DNA of 64,000 nucleotides from Chiua virens (Eukaryota; Basidiomycota; Agaricomycetes; Boletales; Boletaceae), in contig JAHNUO010000005.1 in NCBI GenBank assembly GCA_019787685.1, forward strand, positions 434,001 through 498,000, written 5' to 3'. Positions 34,813-47,199 of this stretch are shown here, piece after piece; within the stretch, counting starts at the first letter, position 1, and the number at the start of each line of letters is the position of its first letter. The position numbers and the translations under genes are program-made. The notes beneath the pieces were generated by a model. That model saw only the letters and a program-made list of their open reading frames with translations, ran no database searches and was not told where the DNA came from.

Positions 34813-36380
34813 ATGGTACGCCATCATCTCGTGGATTTGCTGAGTTCGTTAATCTGGCCTTCCGCAGTTGCTGGATTGGCAATATTGGTATGAATTTACG
34901 CTGCCATCTGCAAAAATTCTCTGAACCATTCATCAATATCAGATATTTGATTATGCGATCACGATCGAAGACGAGGTAATGACATCTTTGCTCGTTACCT
35001 GAGGCTACTTAAACAACTCAAGGTATGCTGGACATGAGGGAGGTCATGGGATGCGATACGCGTAACATTCATGATCTCCAGATATGTACCATTCGCCGGA
35101 ATGGGTTTAACGGCCTACGGTACGTGTTGACATACCGAATTTTTTTGTGTTCTGACTGAACCAGCTGCTCTTCGTTCAAATTGGATGGTGAGCAATTGTT
35201 AGCCACAATAATGAAATTGGACTCATGTACGACGTAGCCTTGTCCTCCCAGCCTTGCAGAAAACAGTGGGTACAGAGAAACTACTTATCTGGATGCATAC
35301 TTAATTCATTCCCTTAGTTATCCATGCAATTGGTATCATCGCTTCCGAGAGTGAGTTCTATCTAGTTTCTAAGATAAAATAGGCTTGAGCAGTAACCACT
35401 CTCCAGTTCTCTTGGTCGTTCGAACATATGCTCATTGGAAGAAAGACAAACGAATACTTTACGGACTTTTGGTGTACGGAGCGGTGCGAATCTTGTCTAT
35501 GCACTCGTGGGTATTGACTGAAGGCCCAGATGCCGTTGCGTAGCTCATCACTGCGGCTGCTCTCAGCATCAACATCATGGGAAGTCACGAATTCATCACT
35601 GGGGGTGAGCACGAAATGATCCCGTGTGAGAGTGTAATGCAGTCTGTTGATGGTTCTTCCTTAATCCGTAGCGGAAGAAACTGTCGGTTGTTACATGATG
35701 TCCTCTCGCAACAGCGTCCTGGTATACGCGCTAATATTAGCATTCGAAATGGGTGAGCAAGACGTCCACTAGCGATGACGATGTATTTATCGTGAACTTG
35801 TTCCTTCTCGTAGCAATATTGATCCTCACAATATACAAACAACATCACGATTACCGACATGTGCACGATCGCAGGTCACTCGTACACACGCTCTACTTTG
35901 ATGGCGTTGTCTATATTTTATGCATTGGTCGTGAGTAACATCGGCTTTGTGAGCTTAAGTGTACCACTGTCCGCCTGAATAGTCATCTCGGTTGCCAACG
36001 TCATCGTGGACGCTGCGTTTCCGGTTAGTCGTCCTTCATGACATGGCTAATTCTGTACGTTGAAATCGCGCTCAGATTCAGTATAGCGACCTGCTGGATA
36101 TGTACGTGCAGTGATGTCCTCCTAAGATCGTTTTCTCAGCTAATGGTGGTTAATATTATGCATCTTACTGGGTGGAAAAAGTCCACAAATCACGTTTCAC
36201 AGCGTTCTCGCGTCAAGAATCATGTTCCATCTACGCAAGAGCATGCAGCATGTTCAGATCGATGGGATGTCATGGGCACCTACGACGATGGTCGTAAGCG
36301 AATGGAATGTCTACGAGTCATTAGAGCTGGAGTACCATGAAGGAACGAGTTTAGAACGAAGCGACGAAAGATCGACGTGA
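34813..36380 (+). CDS. DUF6533-type multi-pass membrane protein, one in-frame TGA
   Basis: Thirteen short exons (34813-34887, 34943-34975, 35023-35119, 35165-35187, 35238-35265, 35318-35350, 35407-35483, 35544-35604, 35672-35752, 35814-35930, 35983-36023, 36082-36101, 36203-36380) join in one frame of 288 codons. The product has several hydrophobic spans (VAGLAILIFDYAITIEDE, HAIGIIASEILLVVRTYA, VLVYALILAFEMAILILT, LISVANVIVDAAFP) and a basic tail (LASRIMFHLRK), the layout of the agaricomycete DUF6533 family, thought to be seven-helix receptor-like proteins. The only defect is TGA at 35035 in exon 3, where CGA (Arg) would fit. All splice sites are intact, so it may be recently dead, mis-sequenced or read through. 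No long open frame covers it. Confidence 0.75.
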
Positions 36381-36829
36381 CAAGCTATCGCCGGGATTTT
36401 AGATTTAGTACTGGTCGTACCACCCTCGCACACTTGCAATCGTAACTAGTAGTACTACTCTACACTGGCACGCATCTATACAATTCCGTTGGGGGCAGTG
36501 ACCTGATGACAAGACCTCACTCCGACCTTCTACAATCATATCACGGAACAATTATCACATGAATCGTCTCCAAGAAGGCATCAACATATGCACCTGATGA
36601 TGAGATCGGGTCTCAGTAGTCTCCAGGCAGACTCTTACGTAGGAAGACAGTCGTTCGAACTCGTCCAGCAGGGCAAGCACGCTGCTACTTGAAGATATAA
36701 TACTAGAGGACCGTGGTCAACAAAGTGGCGTGTTCTCAGTAAGTAGTAGCGAATTACATTCGTAACAATCGCCTTGAACACACTACGTCAATAGCAGGTT
36801 CGAAAGCCAACATCACGGTGTCGCTATAC
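36381..36829. other. No recognised gene
   Basis: Nothing supported. Presumably the 3' flank of the membrane-protein gene. Confidence 0.45.
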
Positions 36830-37090
36830 AGGTGGACTCGAGTGTCTTGCTTTAGAGGCAACCGAGACACGCTGGCAACGGAGGGGACGAGGCGGTGTCC
36901 TGGCGAGCCTCCTTTGTACCAGATGACATTCTCGTGAAGTGAGGTGTATTCGCAACTTTGGCAAGAGTCCCAGGTTTTTGCAGGAACGAGTTGGTGAAGC
37001 ATAGAGGGTCGTTTGCAACGGACGCCACCAGAATTCCATATAACGAAACTGGATAATTTCATGGGGGACCCTATCGAGTTGATATGATCC
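36830..37090 (+). pseudogene. Second relic of the FOX2 3' end
   Basis: CAACCGAGACACGCTGGCAACGGAGGGG matches FOX2 exon 16 (GCTGAGACTCGTTGGCAACGGACTGG). It continues through GATGACATTCTCGTGAAGTG and TTCGCAACTTTGG to the exon end. The last-exon part AACTGGATAATTTCATGGGGGACCCTATCGAGTTGATATGAT parallels the FOX2 end including the SKL region. The frame is broken. It is directly followed by an AsaB-like relic, as FOX2 itself is. Confidence 0.7.
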
Positions 37091-37094
37091 GGGG

Positions 37095-37340
37095 CCGCAG
37101 GAGAGAGCCATGTCCCCGAAGATTCCTGAAAGGGCATTATCAAATTATCAATGTCTGGAGGTCAGTCTAATGTCAATGGTCTCATCTTCAGCGTGTATTG
37201 ATATATGTAGTGGTCCACAACCCAACCAAAAGTGGTACTACCTTTCTGATCAAACGCCGGGCGAGGTGACGCTCATCAAGTGCTGCAAAGGCGGTCGATC
37301 GAGGTGAGAGCGTTGGTCTTTGATGGGGAGTGGGTGTAAG
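37095..37340 (+). pseudogene. Relic of an AsaB-like oxidoreductase gene, exon 2-3 pieces
   Basis: GAAAGGGCATTATCAAATTATCAATGTCTGGAGG matches the end of exon 2 (GRYQIINVWR) with the splice donor kept. Then AAAAGTGGTACTACCTTTCTGATCAAACGCC and GAGGTGACGCTCATCAAGTG match exon 3, and CGGTCGATCGAGGTGAGAGC its end. The intervening parts are deleted. Confidence 0.8.
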
Positions 37341-37650
37341 ATCGAGGGTTCGACGTGATGGACAAATCCAATGATTGCGAGCGTAGTTCGTAGAGTATCA
37401 AGGACGCCAGAATCTGACTTCCTACTAGTAGGTCTCTCAGCACAGAGACTCTGAGCATGATTTCCATTCAACCGGCAGTGGTGATGAACATATGCAAGAG
37501 GTTTGTACCTGCGGTTCTAAGATGTTACCCGGTAGTAAGGTGTATGCGCGTCAGAATCGCATATTCCCACGACCACAGAGACGCGTCATTCTGTCAAGCT
37601 GGTCTTCCAGCTCTTGATTCAACATTGTTTGCCTTCCTTCCATCACCACA

Positions 37651-39472
37651 ATGTCGAGAAACGAGGTATTGCTGAAAGAGGCCGAGTTGGTTGCTGCCAC
37701 AAACCCAAAGCGTGCAGAAGAGATCTACCAGCAGATTCTGGCTTCAGCAAGTACGTACAAGTCATATTTCTTGTCGCACTTGGAAATCAAATATATATTC
37801 CTCTCAGCGTCGACGGTCAATGGTGCCTCTTCTTCAGGTGATCGAGATCAGTCACTTCGAGATCAAGAGGCTGCCATGATCAAGCTCGCCGAACTTCACC
37901 GTGATCGAAAGTGGGTAGATCGGTGTTTGCTATTGAAAGCGAGCCTGACTACGAGTAGAAATGCTAAAGACTTGGCCGAGGTCATCACGCTTTCAAGGTC
38001 GTTCATGTCGTCAACTGCCAAGGCCAAAACCGCTAAACTCAGTACGTTACATACTCACTCGTACTCGCACTTGTTGACGAGTAACGTCTAGTCCGAACGC
38101 TGCTCAATTACTTCAACGACATTCCAAATAGTCGACAGGTTCAGATTGATGTTCTCATGGACAATATTGAGTGGTCCAAACGCGAAAAACGTATATTCCT
38201 CAAGCACAGTCTTGAAATTCGCCTCGTCGCCCTGTCAGTGAACCGTCTTAACATGCAATCCTGCTGTGCCACTCAAGCTCACGTTTGTAGGCAATTAGAA
38301 TCTTTGCAATACAAGGCCGCTTTGGCACGCATCGATACACTCTTGACGGAGCTCAAGAAACTAGACGATAAAATGATCCTCACTGAGGTACACCTTCTTG
38401 AGAGTCGGGTTTATCGAGGGATTGGTAACTTTACCAAGGCGAAGGTACGTCTATTCCCCCTTTCTCTCAAGCATGTCACCGAAAAGAGCTATGTGCAAGG
38501 CTGCACTCACGTCCGCCAGAACCGCTGCAAACTCAATATATTGTCCACCTCACCTCCAAGCTGCCCTTGACCTCCAGTCTGGTGTTTTGCATGCAGAGGA
38601 CAAGGATTACACCACAGCGTATTCATACTTTTTTGAGACATTCGAAAACATGACCACTCAAGATGATCCGGCTGCACTGACTGCGCTCAAATACATGCTT
38701 TTGTGCAAAGTTATGCTCAACCTGGTACGTTCATACATTAGGATGTATACCATTGTTGACTATTGATCTAGCCCGAGGATGTCACATCACTTTTATCCGT
38801 CAAGCTTGCAGCCAAGTATGCCCAACTGCGGGAAATTGAATGTATGCGCGCCATTGCGATTGCACATCAAAATCGTAACTTGGCAGAGTTTGAGAATGTT
38901 TTACGCGATTATAAAGACGGTCAGTTCTTGGTCTGTTTTTCGCCATTGAAAACCAATCCCTCTCAAGAGCTCTCGTCCGATCCGACAATTCGTTCCCACC
39001 TTGCCGCACTGTATGACACCCTACTGCAGCAAAACCTACTTCGTATCGTCGAACCATACTCTGTCGTCGAAATTGATTACGTGGCGAAACAAGTCGATCA
39101 GAGTCGGCAGGAAGTCGAAGCAAAGTAAGACATTAATTCAGACTTTTTCTCTCGACACTGACACCGTTGATAGACTTTCGCAAATGATTTTGGACAAAGT
39201 TCTTCATGGGGTACTCGATCAAGGAAGAGGTTGTCTTCTTGTCTACGACGAACTCGAAGTCGACGTACGTATTTCCCGTCCCGACCGCCTACTTGGTGCT
39301 CATTTTGTGGGTGTTTGTTGATGTAGAACACGTATGGTGCTGCTATTGATACTCTCGGTCAAGTTGGTAAGGTGGTGGACTCGCTGTATGCAAAGGTACG
39401 CCTTCGGTTTATCTGTCATTCCCGCCCAGCGTAATAATGACGACGAACCCCCAGACGGTGAAGATTGCATGA
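37651..39472 (+). CDS. RPN6: 26S proteasome regulatory lid subunit RPN6 (PSMD11), 429 aa
   Basis: Eleven exons (37651-37750, 37808-37910, 37959-38041, 38092-38233, 38291-38444, 38500-38724, 38772-38919, 38968-39124, 39174-39264, 39327-39395, 39455-39472) join in frame without any defect. The N-terminal half is TPR-like helical repeats ([58 protein letters not shown]). The C-terminal PCI domain includes [39 protein letters not shown] and LVYDE. The final 6-codon exon gives TVKIA, the expected end. The length matches the family. RPN6 clamps the proteasome lid to the base and is essential. The last exon is only 18 nt. Confidence 0.96.
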
Positions 39473-39811
39473 TACAGCTTCTCGAGTTGAAAGCGATGGA
39501 GTTTGTTGACCTCCGTTCGATTTTGTACACTATAGTGCGAACAAAGGTCACTGGACATGGTCGTGTTGAGCCAGCTATGTACTGGCTTCGGTAAATCATG
39601 AACAGCTCGAGGAAAAACAGCTCGAGGAAAGTTGGTCTCGTTCACATATAGGGTTATCAGAACCGACATTGAATATGGAATCATTGCCTTGTATGTAGAG
39701 AGCTTATTCCCGTGGCGGTGGGAACTAAGTTATGCCGGTCCCTTGCGAGACTGCCGCCCAGTGGGAACTACCGTGACTTCGACAAATCTCTGAAACGAAG
39801 GTCCATTCACA

Positions 39812-42800
39812 ATGGCAGGTATTATGTCCCCGCGGCGACAAAAAACTCATCAAACTCTCATCAACATCGCAAATGTTTCCAAGAGACTCCACGCTACAAT
39901 CGCTCGCACAAGTGTCACCTTGCAGGCGGTTAGCGTTCGGACACGATTAGACAAGATCGTCACCACTTCCGGTGCCATACTTGCCAAATCCTTGGAGAGC
40001 GACACACCTCTCGACCCTCAACTCGAAGTCTGGCTATCTTGCAACGAACCAGATATGTGCTTGTGGATATTGAACGACATGGAAAGGTTGATCTCTATCG
40101 ATTCCAACTCGGGAGGAAAGTGGTGGCGCATCATGAACCACGCAGTACACTCTGTGTGTGTCGATGCTAAAATTAATGAAGCAATCAAGCTCTTCAGCGA
40201 TCGGGAAGCTATTTTCCATTTCTTGCTCAGGCCAGACGTTTGGTGAGTACCAGTACCCCAGGAATCTATTGATTAGGCAACAGCTCACCACACGAATCAG
40301 GAATTACAGGACCGCTATTCAAGCCCGACCAGAGATGGGAAATTCTGTTGACTCGCACGCAGCGATTTTGCAGACCGAGTAAGATGTCATAATATCATAC
40401 CAACTCACTTTCTGATAGACTCTCAGCCGCATCTATGGGCGGAAAGAAGTACCAGAGGTTTCCACTCCATCTGCCAATACAGGTTATGGTAAGATCGAGG
40501 AAGTCAAAGGCGAACTTGGGGACCATCCTGAGGAACAGAAGAGAGTTGATCGTGGGTACATCTTGGAAGCCATCAAAACCCTGATTTTCACACAGTCGAC
40601 ATTCATTAAGCAAAAAAAATTGACGCGCTCATTCAATGGCTCGACGGCTTCGCTTGTAACGACAAATACGAGAGCACTCTCCGCCTACGCCAACCGAACA
40701 CGTGTGCATGGTTACCCGAGACAAACCAATACAGTACATGGAGGAATAGTGAAGATTCGTTCCTGTGGTTGCAAGGAAAACGTGCGGTATCCTGGATAAG
40801 TGTATTCGGTCTCTGCTAATACTGTAACTACTCTAGCTGGCGCCGGAAAAACCATATTAGCGTATGTTTCTTCAGAATCTGTACCATTTCCACTAGGTTG
40901 AGAATAACTTTTTTTAGCACCTCCGTGATCGACACCATCAGGAAAACGCTACAGGAGGGAGAATTTATTGGGTTCTTCTATTGCGATTTCAGAAACGAAC
41001 GCGCTACAAATGCGGCGGGCGTAATGCGCTCCATTCTCTGCCAGCTTTTGCGTAAACTCTGCAATGGTGCAGGCCAAGATCTCATCCAATTGGTTGATGA
41101 CATGGTCAAGGAGCTGACGGAGGGCACCTCAATCCTCAAATATGCTGACAGTCTCGCTTCCTTTATATCTCGTACCGCAATACAGTTCGATTATCAGCCC
41201 TTCGTTGTCATCGATGCCCTCGACGAATGCCAGGACATCGAGAACCTGCTGCAGGCTCTCCGCCAATTGAGTTCAAGCAAAGGGATACGTCTGTTTGTAA
41301 CCAGCCGCTCACTCCAGGTCATCAAAGACAACTTCCTCGGTCTACCTTCAATTTCTCTGAATGAAATGGCAGCAGAAATATCTGCAGATATCGAACTGCA
41401 TGTCTCGAAGGAAGTTGAGGGTGATCGACATCTCAGAATCTTGGAGGAGAATTTGAAAATGAAGATCTGTGTGTCACTAAAACATGGAGCAGACGGAATG
41501 TACAGCTCCATCATTAGTTGTATATGATTTATCAACTCATCGCTCTCTTTTTCAAGGTTCCGGTGGGTACAGTGTCAGATTGACACTCTCAAGAGATGTC
41601 CAACTACGAGGCACATCCGAAAGGCTCTTGAAAGCCTCCCAAGTGGCCTCGAAGAAACTTATGAAAGAATACTCCGCGAAATTAACCCGCGGTCATCCGA
41701 GGGAGAAATAGCCATGCGTGCCTTGGTCTGGCTTGTGGTGGCATTACGATCTATGCATTTGGTGGAAATACTTGAAGCGCTCTCAATCGACATCGAGGCA
41801 AGAAGGCTGGATCGCGAGATTGCCCCCGTCCATGGACCTGCTTTGTTGGACGCCCTGGGAAGTCTTGTGGTTTACAACACGGAGACAGATATCCTCGTTC
41901 TATCTCATTTCACAGTCAAGGTGGGGGCCTTAGTTTTTCATTGCTTTCGTGTGTCAAATGACCTACCATATAGGAGTACGTTGTCGGATCACTTATCCGA
42001 GCAAATCTACCCATGCATTATATTGATTTGCAAGTGGCTCATTTTGATGTCTTACGACTTTGCATGGTCTATATCAGTGCACTGATCCATCATCCTGTGG
42101 CTCCCCGGGGTTGACAAGGTACTGCGCGGTGACCAACAAGGGTACCTGTTCCCGATGCTCGACTATGTATTCCTCCATGGTTTCTACCACATTGTGCATC
42201 TTAAAACAGTGGATGCTCTCGTCCTGGATGACATGACAAGGCTTCGGCTGGATATACAACAACATCCAGCTGAGTGGGCTCAGATACTCAAGCTGGTTGC
42301 CTTGTTATGTCTTCCTTGTCTTCCTTTCTCCTTGCCACGGAATCCCTCAAGCAGCATCAGATGGCTTTCTCCAATATATCAGTGTCTTTACCCAGAGCAC
42401 GACTTCATCATCTATATCCTTATCTCCTTGCTCCCTGAACCATGCCTTCGTGCATTCCTTCATCGTTCCCCCTTTGAGGCCTTCAATGGGACTAGCCCGC
42501 TTGTGTATGCAACATACTTGGGCAAGATCGAGCACGCAAGAACTTTACTGTCGTGGGGCATAAACGTTCGTCGCGCTGGTTTGGATGTTGAAAGTCCCTA
42601 CCAAGTGCTGCCACTCGAAGTCGCTTTCTATCGTGGCCACCATTCATTGTTTGATTTATTCCTGGCCCACTGGAGAGCCCCTGTTCCATCACGTTTGCTT
42701 TCCACCGTCTTTGGTTCGCAGCGCAGAAATTATGACCCATGTATGGTCGTCAAGCTCCTACGATGCGACGAGTTTATGGAATGGGTTGCCAAGGGCCAAC

Positions 42801-44283
42801 ACCAACAGAGGCTTTTATCTGCGCTCAACGATCGTGAAATGTCACGGTTATCAGACCAAGTATTGATCAATACACTGAGCAGACTCATTCAGATCGGCTG
42901 CGACTTTTCTACCCCAGATTTCTTACAGTCGGCACTCCGAGCTACTTTGCATGCGATTCGTCAAAGACGGTTTGCGGTACTACGACATCTGTACGCTCAG
43001 AATGTACCAATACCTTCCAGGGTTTTTAGTCAGGAAAATGGGCGAGCAATGGTTGAGGGACTCATCTCTCTGGGACTCGACGTGGGCGCCATCGCAGCTG
43101 AAGGTGACCTCGCGATAGAACGTATCTTCGGAAAGTGTAAGCGCGGTGCTAGTTGTTGGATAGCTGATTGTCCCCCATGCTCCGCATTCTTGGGATGTAC
43201 ACAATTCAAGGTAAGATGAAAATTCATCACGATCCCACAGGTCTCATCGTCCTGTGTTTCAGCAACGTCTTCCCGTGGAAATACTTTTTGTTGGGAGAGT
43301 GGATGCTGAAAAAAGCTCCCTCGTTAGTATGGTGGCTGGTGTTCCGGAGGGTCTACACGGTTCCGCTCAAGCACCCGACCATTTGATCTGTCGTGCATCT
43401 TTGCTGGAGGGCTTTCCACTTCAAGTCTGGGACACTCCGGGTTTCAATCAATCGTCAGATGCTAAATACAGTCAAGTCCAGTATCGATGAATGGCTTCTG
43501 CAGTTACGTTCGAGTCAAGGAAAACATGACAATTCGGGCCAAAACTTGCCAATCATTCGAATCGTGTGGTGCATGAATGCATCAGACATGGATGATCAAG
43601 GAGTCGCTTGGCAGCAATTTCATGATGTCTATCAGGAGTGCCGTTCCGCCGGACAATGTTGCGATTTTTTTCTGTTAATGGTTCATAACCAAAGCACATC
43701 CACGGGAACTCTCAGTGAACTGGAAACGGCGTGCAAAAACAAGCTACGACAGTTGGACTTACCAGCACATATTCCTCTGAAGGCTGTACAAACATGCCAA
43801 GACACCTCTTTTTCCCAATCCATCGAATCCAAGAGTGATTCTGGGTCACTGAGGCAACTCATCCGCCAGAATGCACTCGACCTTGCGAACTTCCTCGTTT
43901 ATATAAATCACAAGGTAAGTACTTTTATGCCTGAAAATCTGGCAACGGAAAACTAAAACTGCTCATACATACAGGATCTCCGCTACCGATGTCATTGGGT
44001 GCTGCCTGATGGGTTTATTTGCAACCAGGTGGTCCATAATTCCGATTTATCCAACCATACCCTCCACCACTGTGATAGCACAGGATTACAGGAAAATTTA
44101 GTGACATGTTGTTGGCTCACCTGCGGCTCGCTGATGAAGAGAGAGAGCGTCACAAGACATATACGGGAAAGACATCTACTTTGGACTTTCACGTGCCCTA
44201 TCTGTTTGAAGCACTTTTCCCGGGCAGATAGCCTGAACCGTCATATATCACACGCGCACTCGCTGGGTGATGATTCATGTTGA
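39812..44283 (+). CDS. NACHT STAND protein with ankyrin-like region, second GTPase domain and C2H2 zinc fingers, about 1,340 aa
   Basis: Exons: 39812-40242, 40301-40378, 40427-40781, 40837-40861, 40918-41499, 41557-41920, 41974-43210, 43263-43914, 43975-44283. An N-terminal helical region is followed by a NACHT NTPase: Walker A GAGKT in the tiny exon 4, FFYCDFRNE, Walker B FVVIDALDECQD, LFVTSRS, then the winged-helix-like IRKALESLPSGLEETYERIL. Exon 7 has ankyrin-like text (SPLVYATYLGKIEHARTLLS). Exon 8 starts a second G domain, VEILFVGRVDAEKSSLVSM with WDTPGF. The last exon has C2H2 fingers (CPICLKHFSRADSLNRHISHAH). Frame breaks: an A8 run at 40612-40619, CCCC at 42103-42106 and one extra base near 43450-43461; correcting these makes all introns phase-match as one gene. 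Known fungal STAND proteins act in self/non-self recognition and cell death; that role is inferred here. Confidence 0.85.
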
Positions 44284-44771
44284 TTGCTGTAAGTATGATT
44301 GTCCTCGTTTTTGATGACATCCCTGAGTCTTCGCTCTAGACGAGTCACCAGGGGGTCCTTCCCCGCTCTATACAGATACGGCAAGCATGGTGATCCAAGT
44401 ATCTTGGTTGTTTGCAATCCTGGCGTTTACGAGCGGTCTCATGTAAACCAAGGCTCTCAACATTTTCTGTGTTTGTCTGCAAGGGTAATTTTTGGTTGAA
44501 TCATCTAAATGCTTTGTTGTGCCTGCACAGAATCATAGACTTGTGTATCCCAGTTGATTCCAGTCATCTACTAGCGATATAAGCTTCCGAGTCGTTTGTG
44601 CTGACTTCGACGTTGTGACGAGTTTGGCTATAATTTCCACTTCCATTGTTCCACGTACATCCGAGGGAAAGTGCTGACGGAAATAACAATAGATAGAACA
44701 TTTAAAACAAAAGATTCTGTGTGAATGAGAACCCTTACGTGAGGGACATGTCCGTGTTCTCCGTTACAACA
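44284..44771. other. Convergent intergenic region, no gene seen
   Basis: Lies between the 3' ends of the STAND gene and the carboxylesterase gene. No coding or RNA feature recognised. Confidence 0.5.
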
Positions 44772-47199
44772 CTATTTCTGTTCCCTTTGGCTTGCTACCC
44801 TGGATGGGGTCACCGTCACGTTCGTCATATACGCTATCGCCTCTGCACGAAACGTATCCGTGGTCAACGCCAGCGGAGTCGATCCATCCAAGAACTCCAG
44901 CATCGTCCGATTGGTCGTCGCGTCGTATTGTGGCCAGTACAGATCTGTGCTCTCTCCCACATTAGGATCGAGATGCGTCACGAACCGTAGGAGGTAAGGG
45001 AGAGTATCCCCTCCAGTGTACATGTTGGATACATCACTCGCGTGGTCCTGATGTTGATCAAGTCGTTCAGTTGACGAGAAACGTGTATGTTTGACCTACT
45101 GCACCAATGTAGGGAGTAAACTTTCCCCGTTTATATACTATCCAAAGAAAAATAAGTAGACATTGCAGGATAAACGGATCGCTCGACCGATCACGTACAA
45201 TACGTCCAGATATTCTGCTTTCGTGATAGATTTTGTATTAAGAAACGTCGTGGCGCCTGAAAAGTAAAATCACCCCGGAACGCGGCTATTCGCTTGAACT
45301 GGGATGTGAGCGCATTCTTATCGCCTGTATCGAACGGCGACCCAAGAGCAGGATCGGACGGGTAATACGTCATCAATTGCATCAGCTGAGCAGTCGACGC
45401 ATTCGGTACCAGGTAAGTACTGATATATTCTTCAAACTGCGCGTCTGTGCTAAAGGGGTAGGTGAATTTCTCGAACTTGGAATCTAAATTTGCGGCACTA
45501 TAGCTTACGTGATGTTTAGGGTTGAGAAGGACAAGAATGTCCCTTCGTCATCACAGTTACCTATGAAACCACACGATCATCAAGGAGTGCAAACATGAGA
45601 GAATTTCAGACATACTTGTGATGAACGGTATATTGGCAACAGATCCTTGCTGAACCAAATGTAGTGGGTCTGCCGTCAAGAATACCCCATCCACACGAGG
45701 CTTCCATGGTAAGGCCGGCTACGCACCCAGCGCATCAGTCACACTCGGCATCTAGCCAAATTTATCTTCCAAAAGACTTACCTGGTATGCAAATAGCCCC
45801 GGTGATTGATTCACCGCGTCCAACAGACTCTGGTACGGTACTTCACGCAAACATTGCAATGTGTCCGTGGCGCCGGAACACCCAGTCTCCGCGACAAGGG
45901 CATCATAGTACGGCTGTCCTTCAGTGATGTCTCCTAGTAGAATATTCGCTCCGCTATGCATGATCGCAGCACGGAATAAGCCATCTGCATTTCCTCCGTT
46001 CGTCATCATGTGAGAGGCGGCAGACATAGAACCTGCACTGTCCCCCCATCTGTACACGATCACAAACTACTGTCAACACGGTAAATTTTTGAAAGCACGT
46101 CCTTACATGGTTACTTTGGTGGGATCTCCTCCGAACGCGCGGATATATCTTTGTACCCATTTGAGAGCCAGGCGTTCTTATTAACATCACTATAGGTGAA
46201 AGGACAAGCAGGGACTCGGAGAGCACATACGATCATGGAGACCTAGATTTCCGACGCCGGAGTTCTTGACCTCTTGGCTTGCTAAGAACCCAAACGCTGA
46301 ACATGCAAAGATCGGTATACCAAAACAGAGATATCAAAAAGAAGCCACTGGCCGCGCACCATTCACACTTCAGATCGCAATTCCCCAAAGTCAGCCAGAC
46401 ATGCATCGTCATAGTCTTCGTGGTAAGCACAAGGGCACTCACCGATAATTCATGCTAACATATATCACAGGGGCGTCGAGCGAAATGGCTTTTTCAACGA
46501 TAATGCTACCATTGTAACTTTGATCGCAGTCCAGTGTTAGATCAGTTATGCACAGGCGACAAGACGTACATGCTCGTTCCCCCAACTTCAAATCCACCCC
46601 CAAAAATCCACTGTCAGAAAGGTTGTATCTTAGTGGCAGAAATGTCACCGACAACACGTTACTCACCACTACCACAGGTAAGTTAGAGGTGGGGATTGCG
46701 GTGGTGGGGGTGACTACATTCAGCGTCAGACCTGCAGAGCACATATCAATTCATCCTTGCATCCATGGGTAGGGAACACAGGACCTCGTACGCACAGTCT
46801 TCGGCAAAGTATGTGACCTTCGGCCCAAGAACCGTGGCACTGAAACCTGACGGCTTTTTCATAGCCTGCTGAGGACATTCTGGACCGTACTGCGTCGCTG
46901 AGAAGCTGATAGTGTATGGCGGCAACTCCTTGGGCAGTTGGAACCGTAGATTTCCCGTCCTGTTTCAAGAAGAAGCGCGGAAGATCAGGTGGTCTGACGA
47001 ACACAACATACTATACTTGGACGAACGGGGGTTTGGCGAATGGAATGCCTAGGAAGCGGTTGGTAGATCCCGACGTCGAGCCCGTTACGGTTGCGTGGTC
47101 GAGTGTGACCTTGGGCGGTGTATACGCTTGCAAAGGACCTCCAGTCACCTGACTGAAGATGGTGAAGAGAACCAAAGATGACACGACCTTCGGTAGCAT
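44772..47199 (-). CDS. Secreted type-B carboxylesterase/lipase
   Basis: About twelve exons on the minus strand: 47199-47027, 46959-46796, 46731-46667, 46610-46570, 46517-46443, 46296-46231, 46176-46107, 46049-45782, 45718-45616, 45560-45509, about 45475-45193, about 45053-44772. It starts MLPKVVSSLVLFTIFSQVTG, a signal peptide; an in-frame Met at 47238 is an alternative. Family marks are FLGIPFAKPPTGNLRFQLP, CLTLNVV, the oxyanion-hole GGGFEVGG, the nucleophile elbow WGDSAGSMS, the acid region SNCDDEGT, FQAPRRFLIQN and the catalytic His in DHASD. It hydrolyses carboxylic esters outside the cell. The joint between 46443 and 46296 is one residue short of frame and may hide a mini-exon (expected LSA before FGFLASQ). 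It is divergent from SDS22. Confidence 0.9.

Noticed and set aside
39396..39594. Extension of RPN6 past 39395 without splicing, or through a 34-nt intron
   Set aside because: The acceptor at 39454 gives the family end TVKIA and a normal 59-nt intron.
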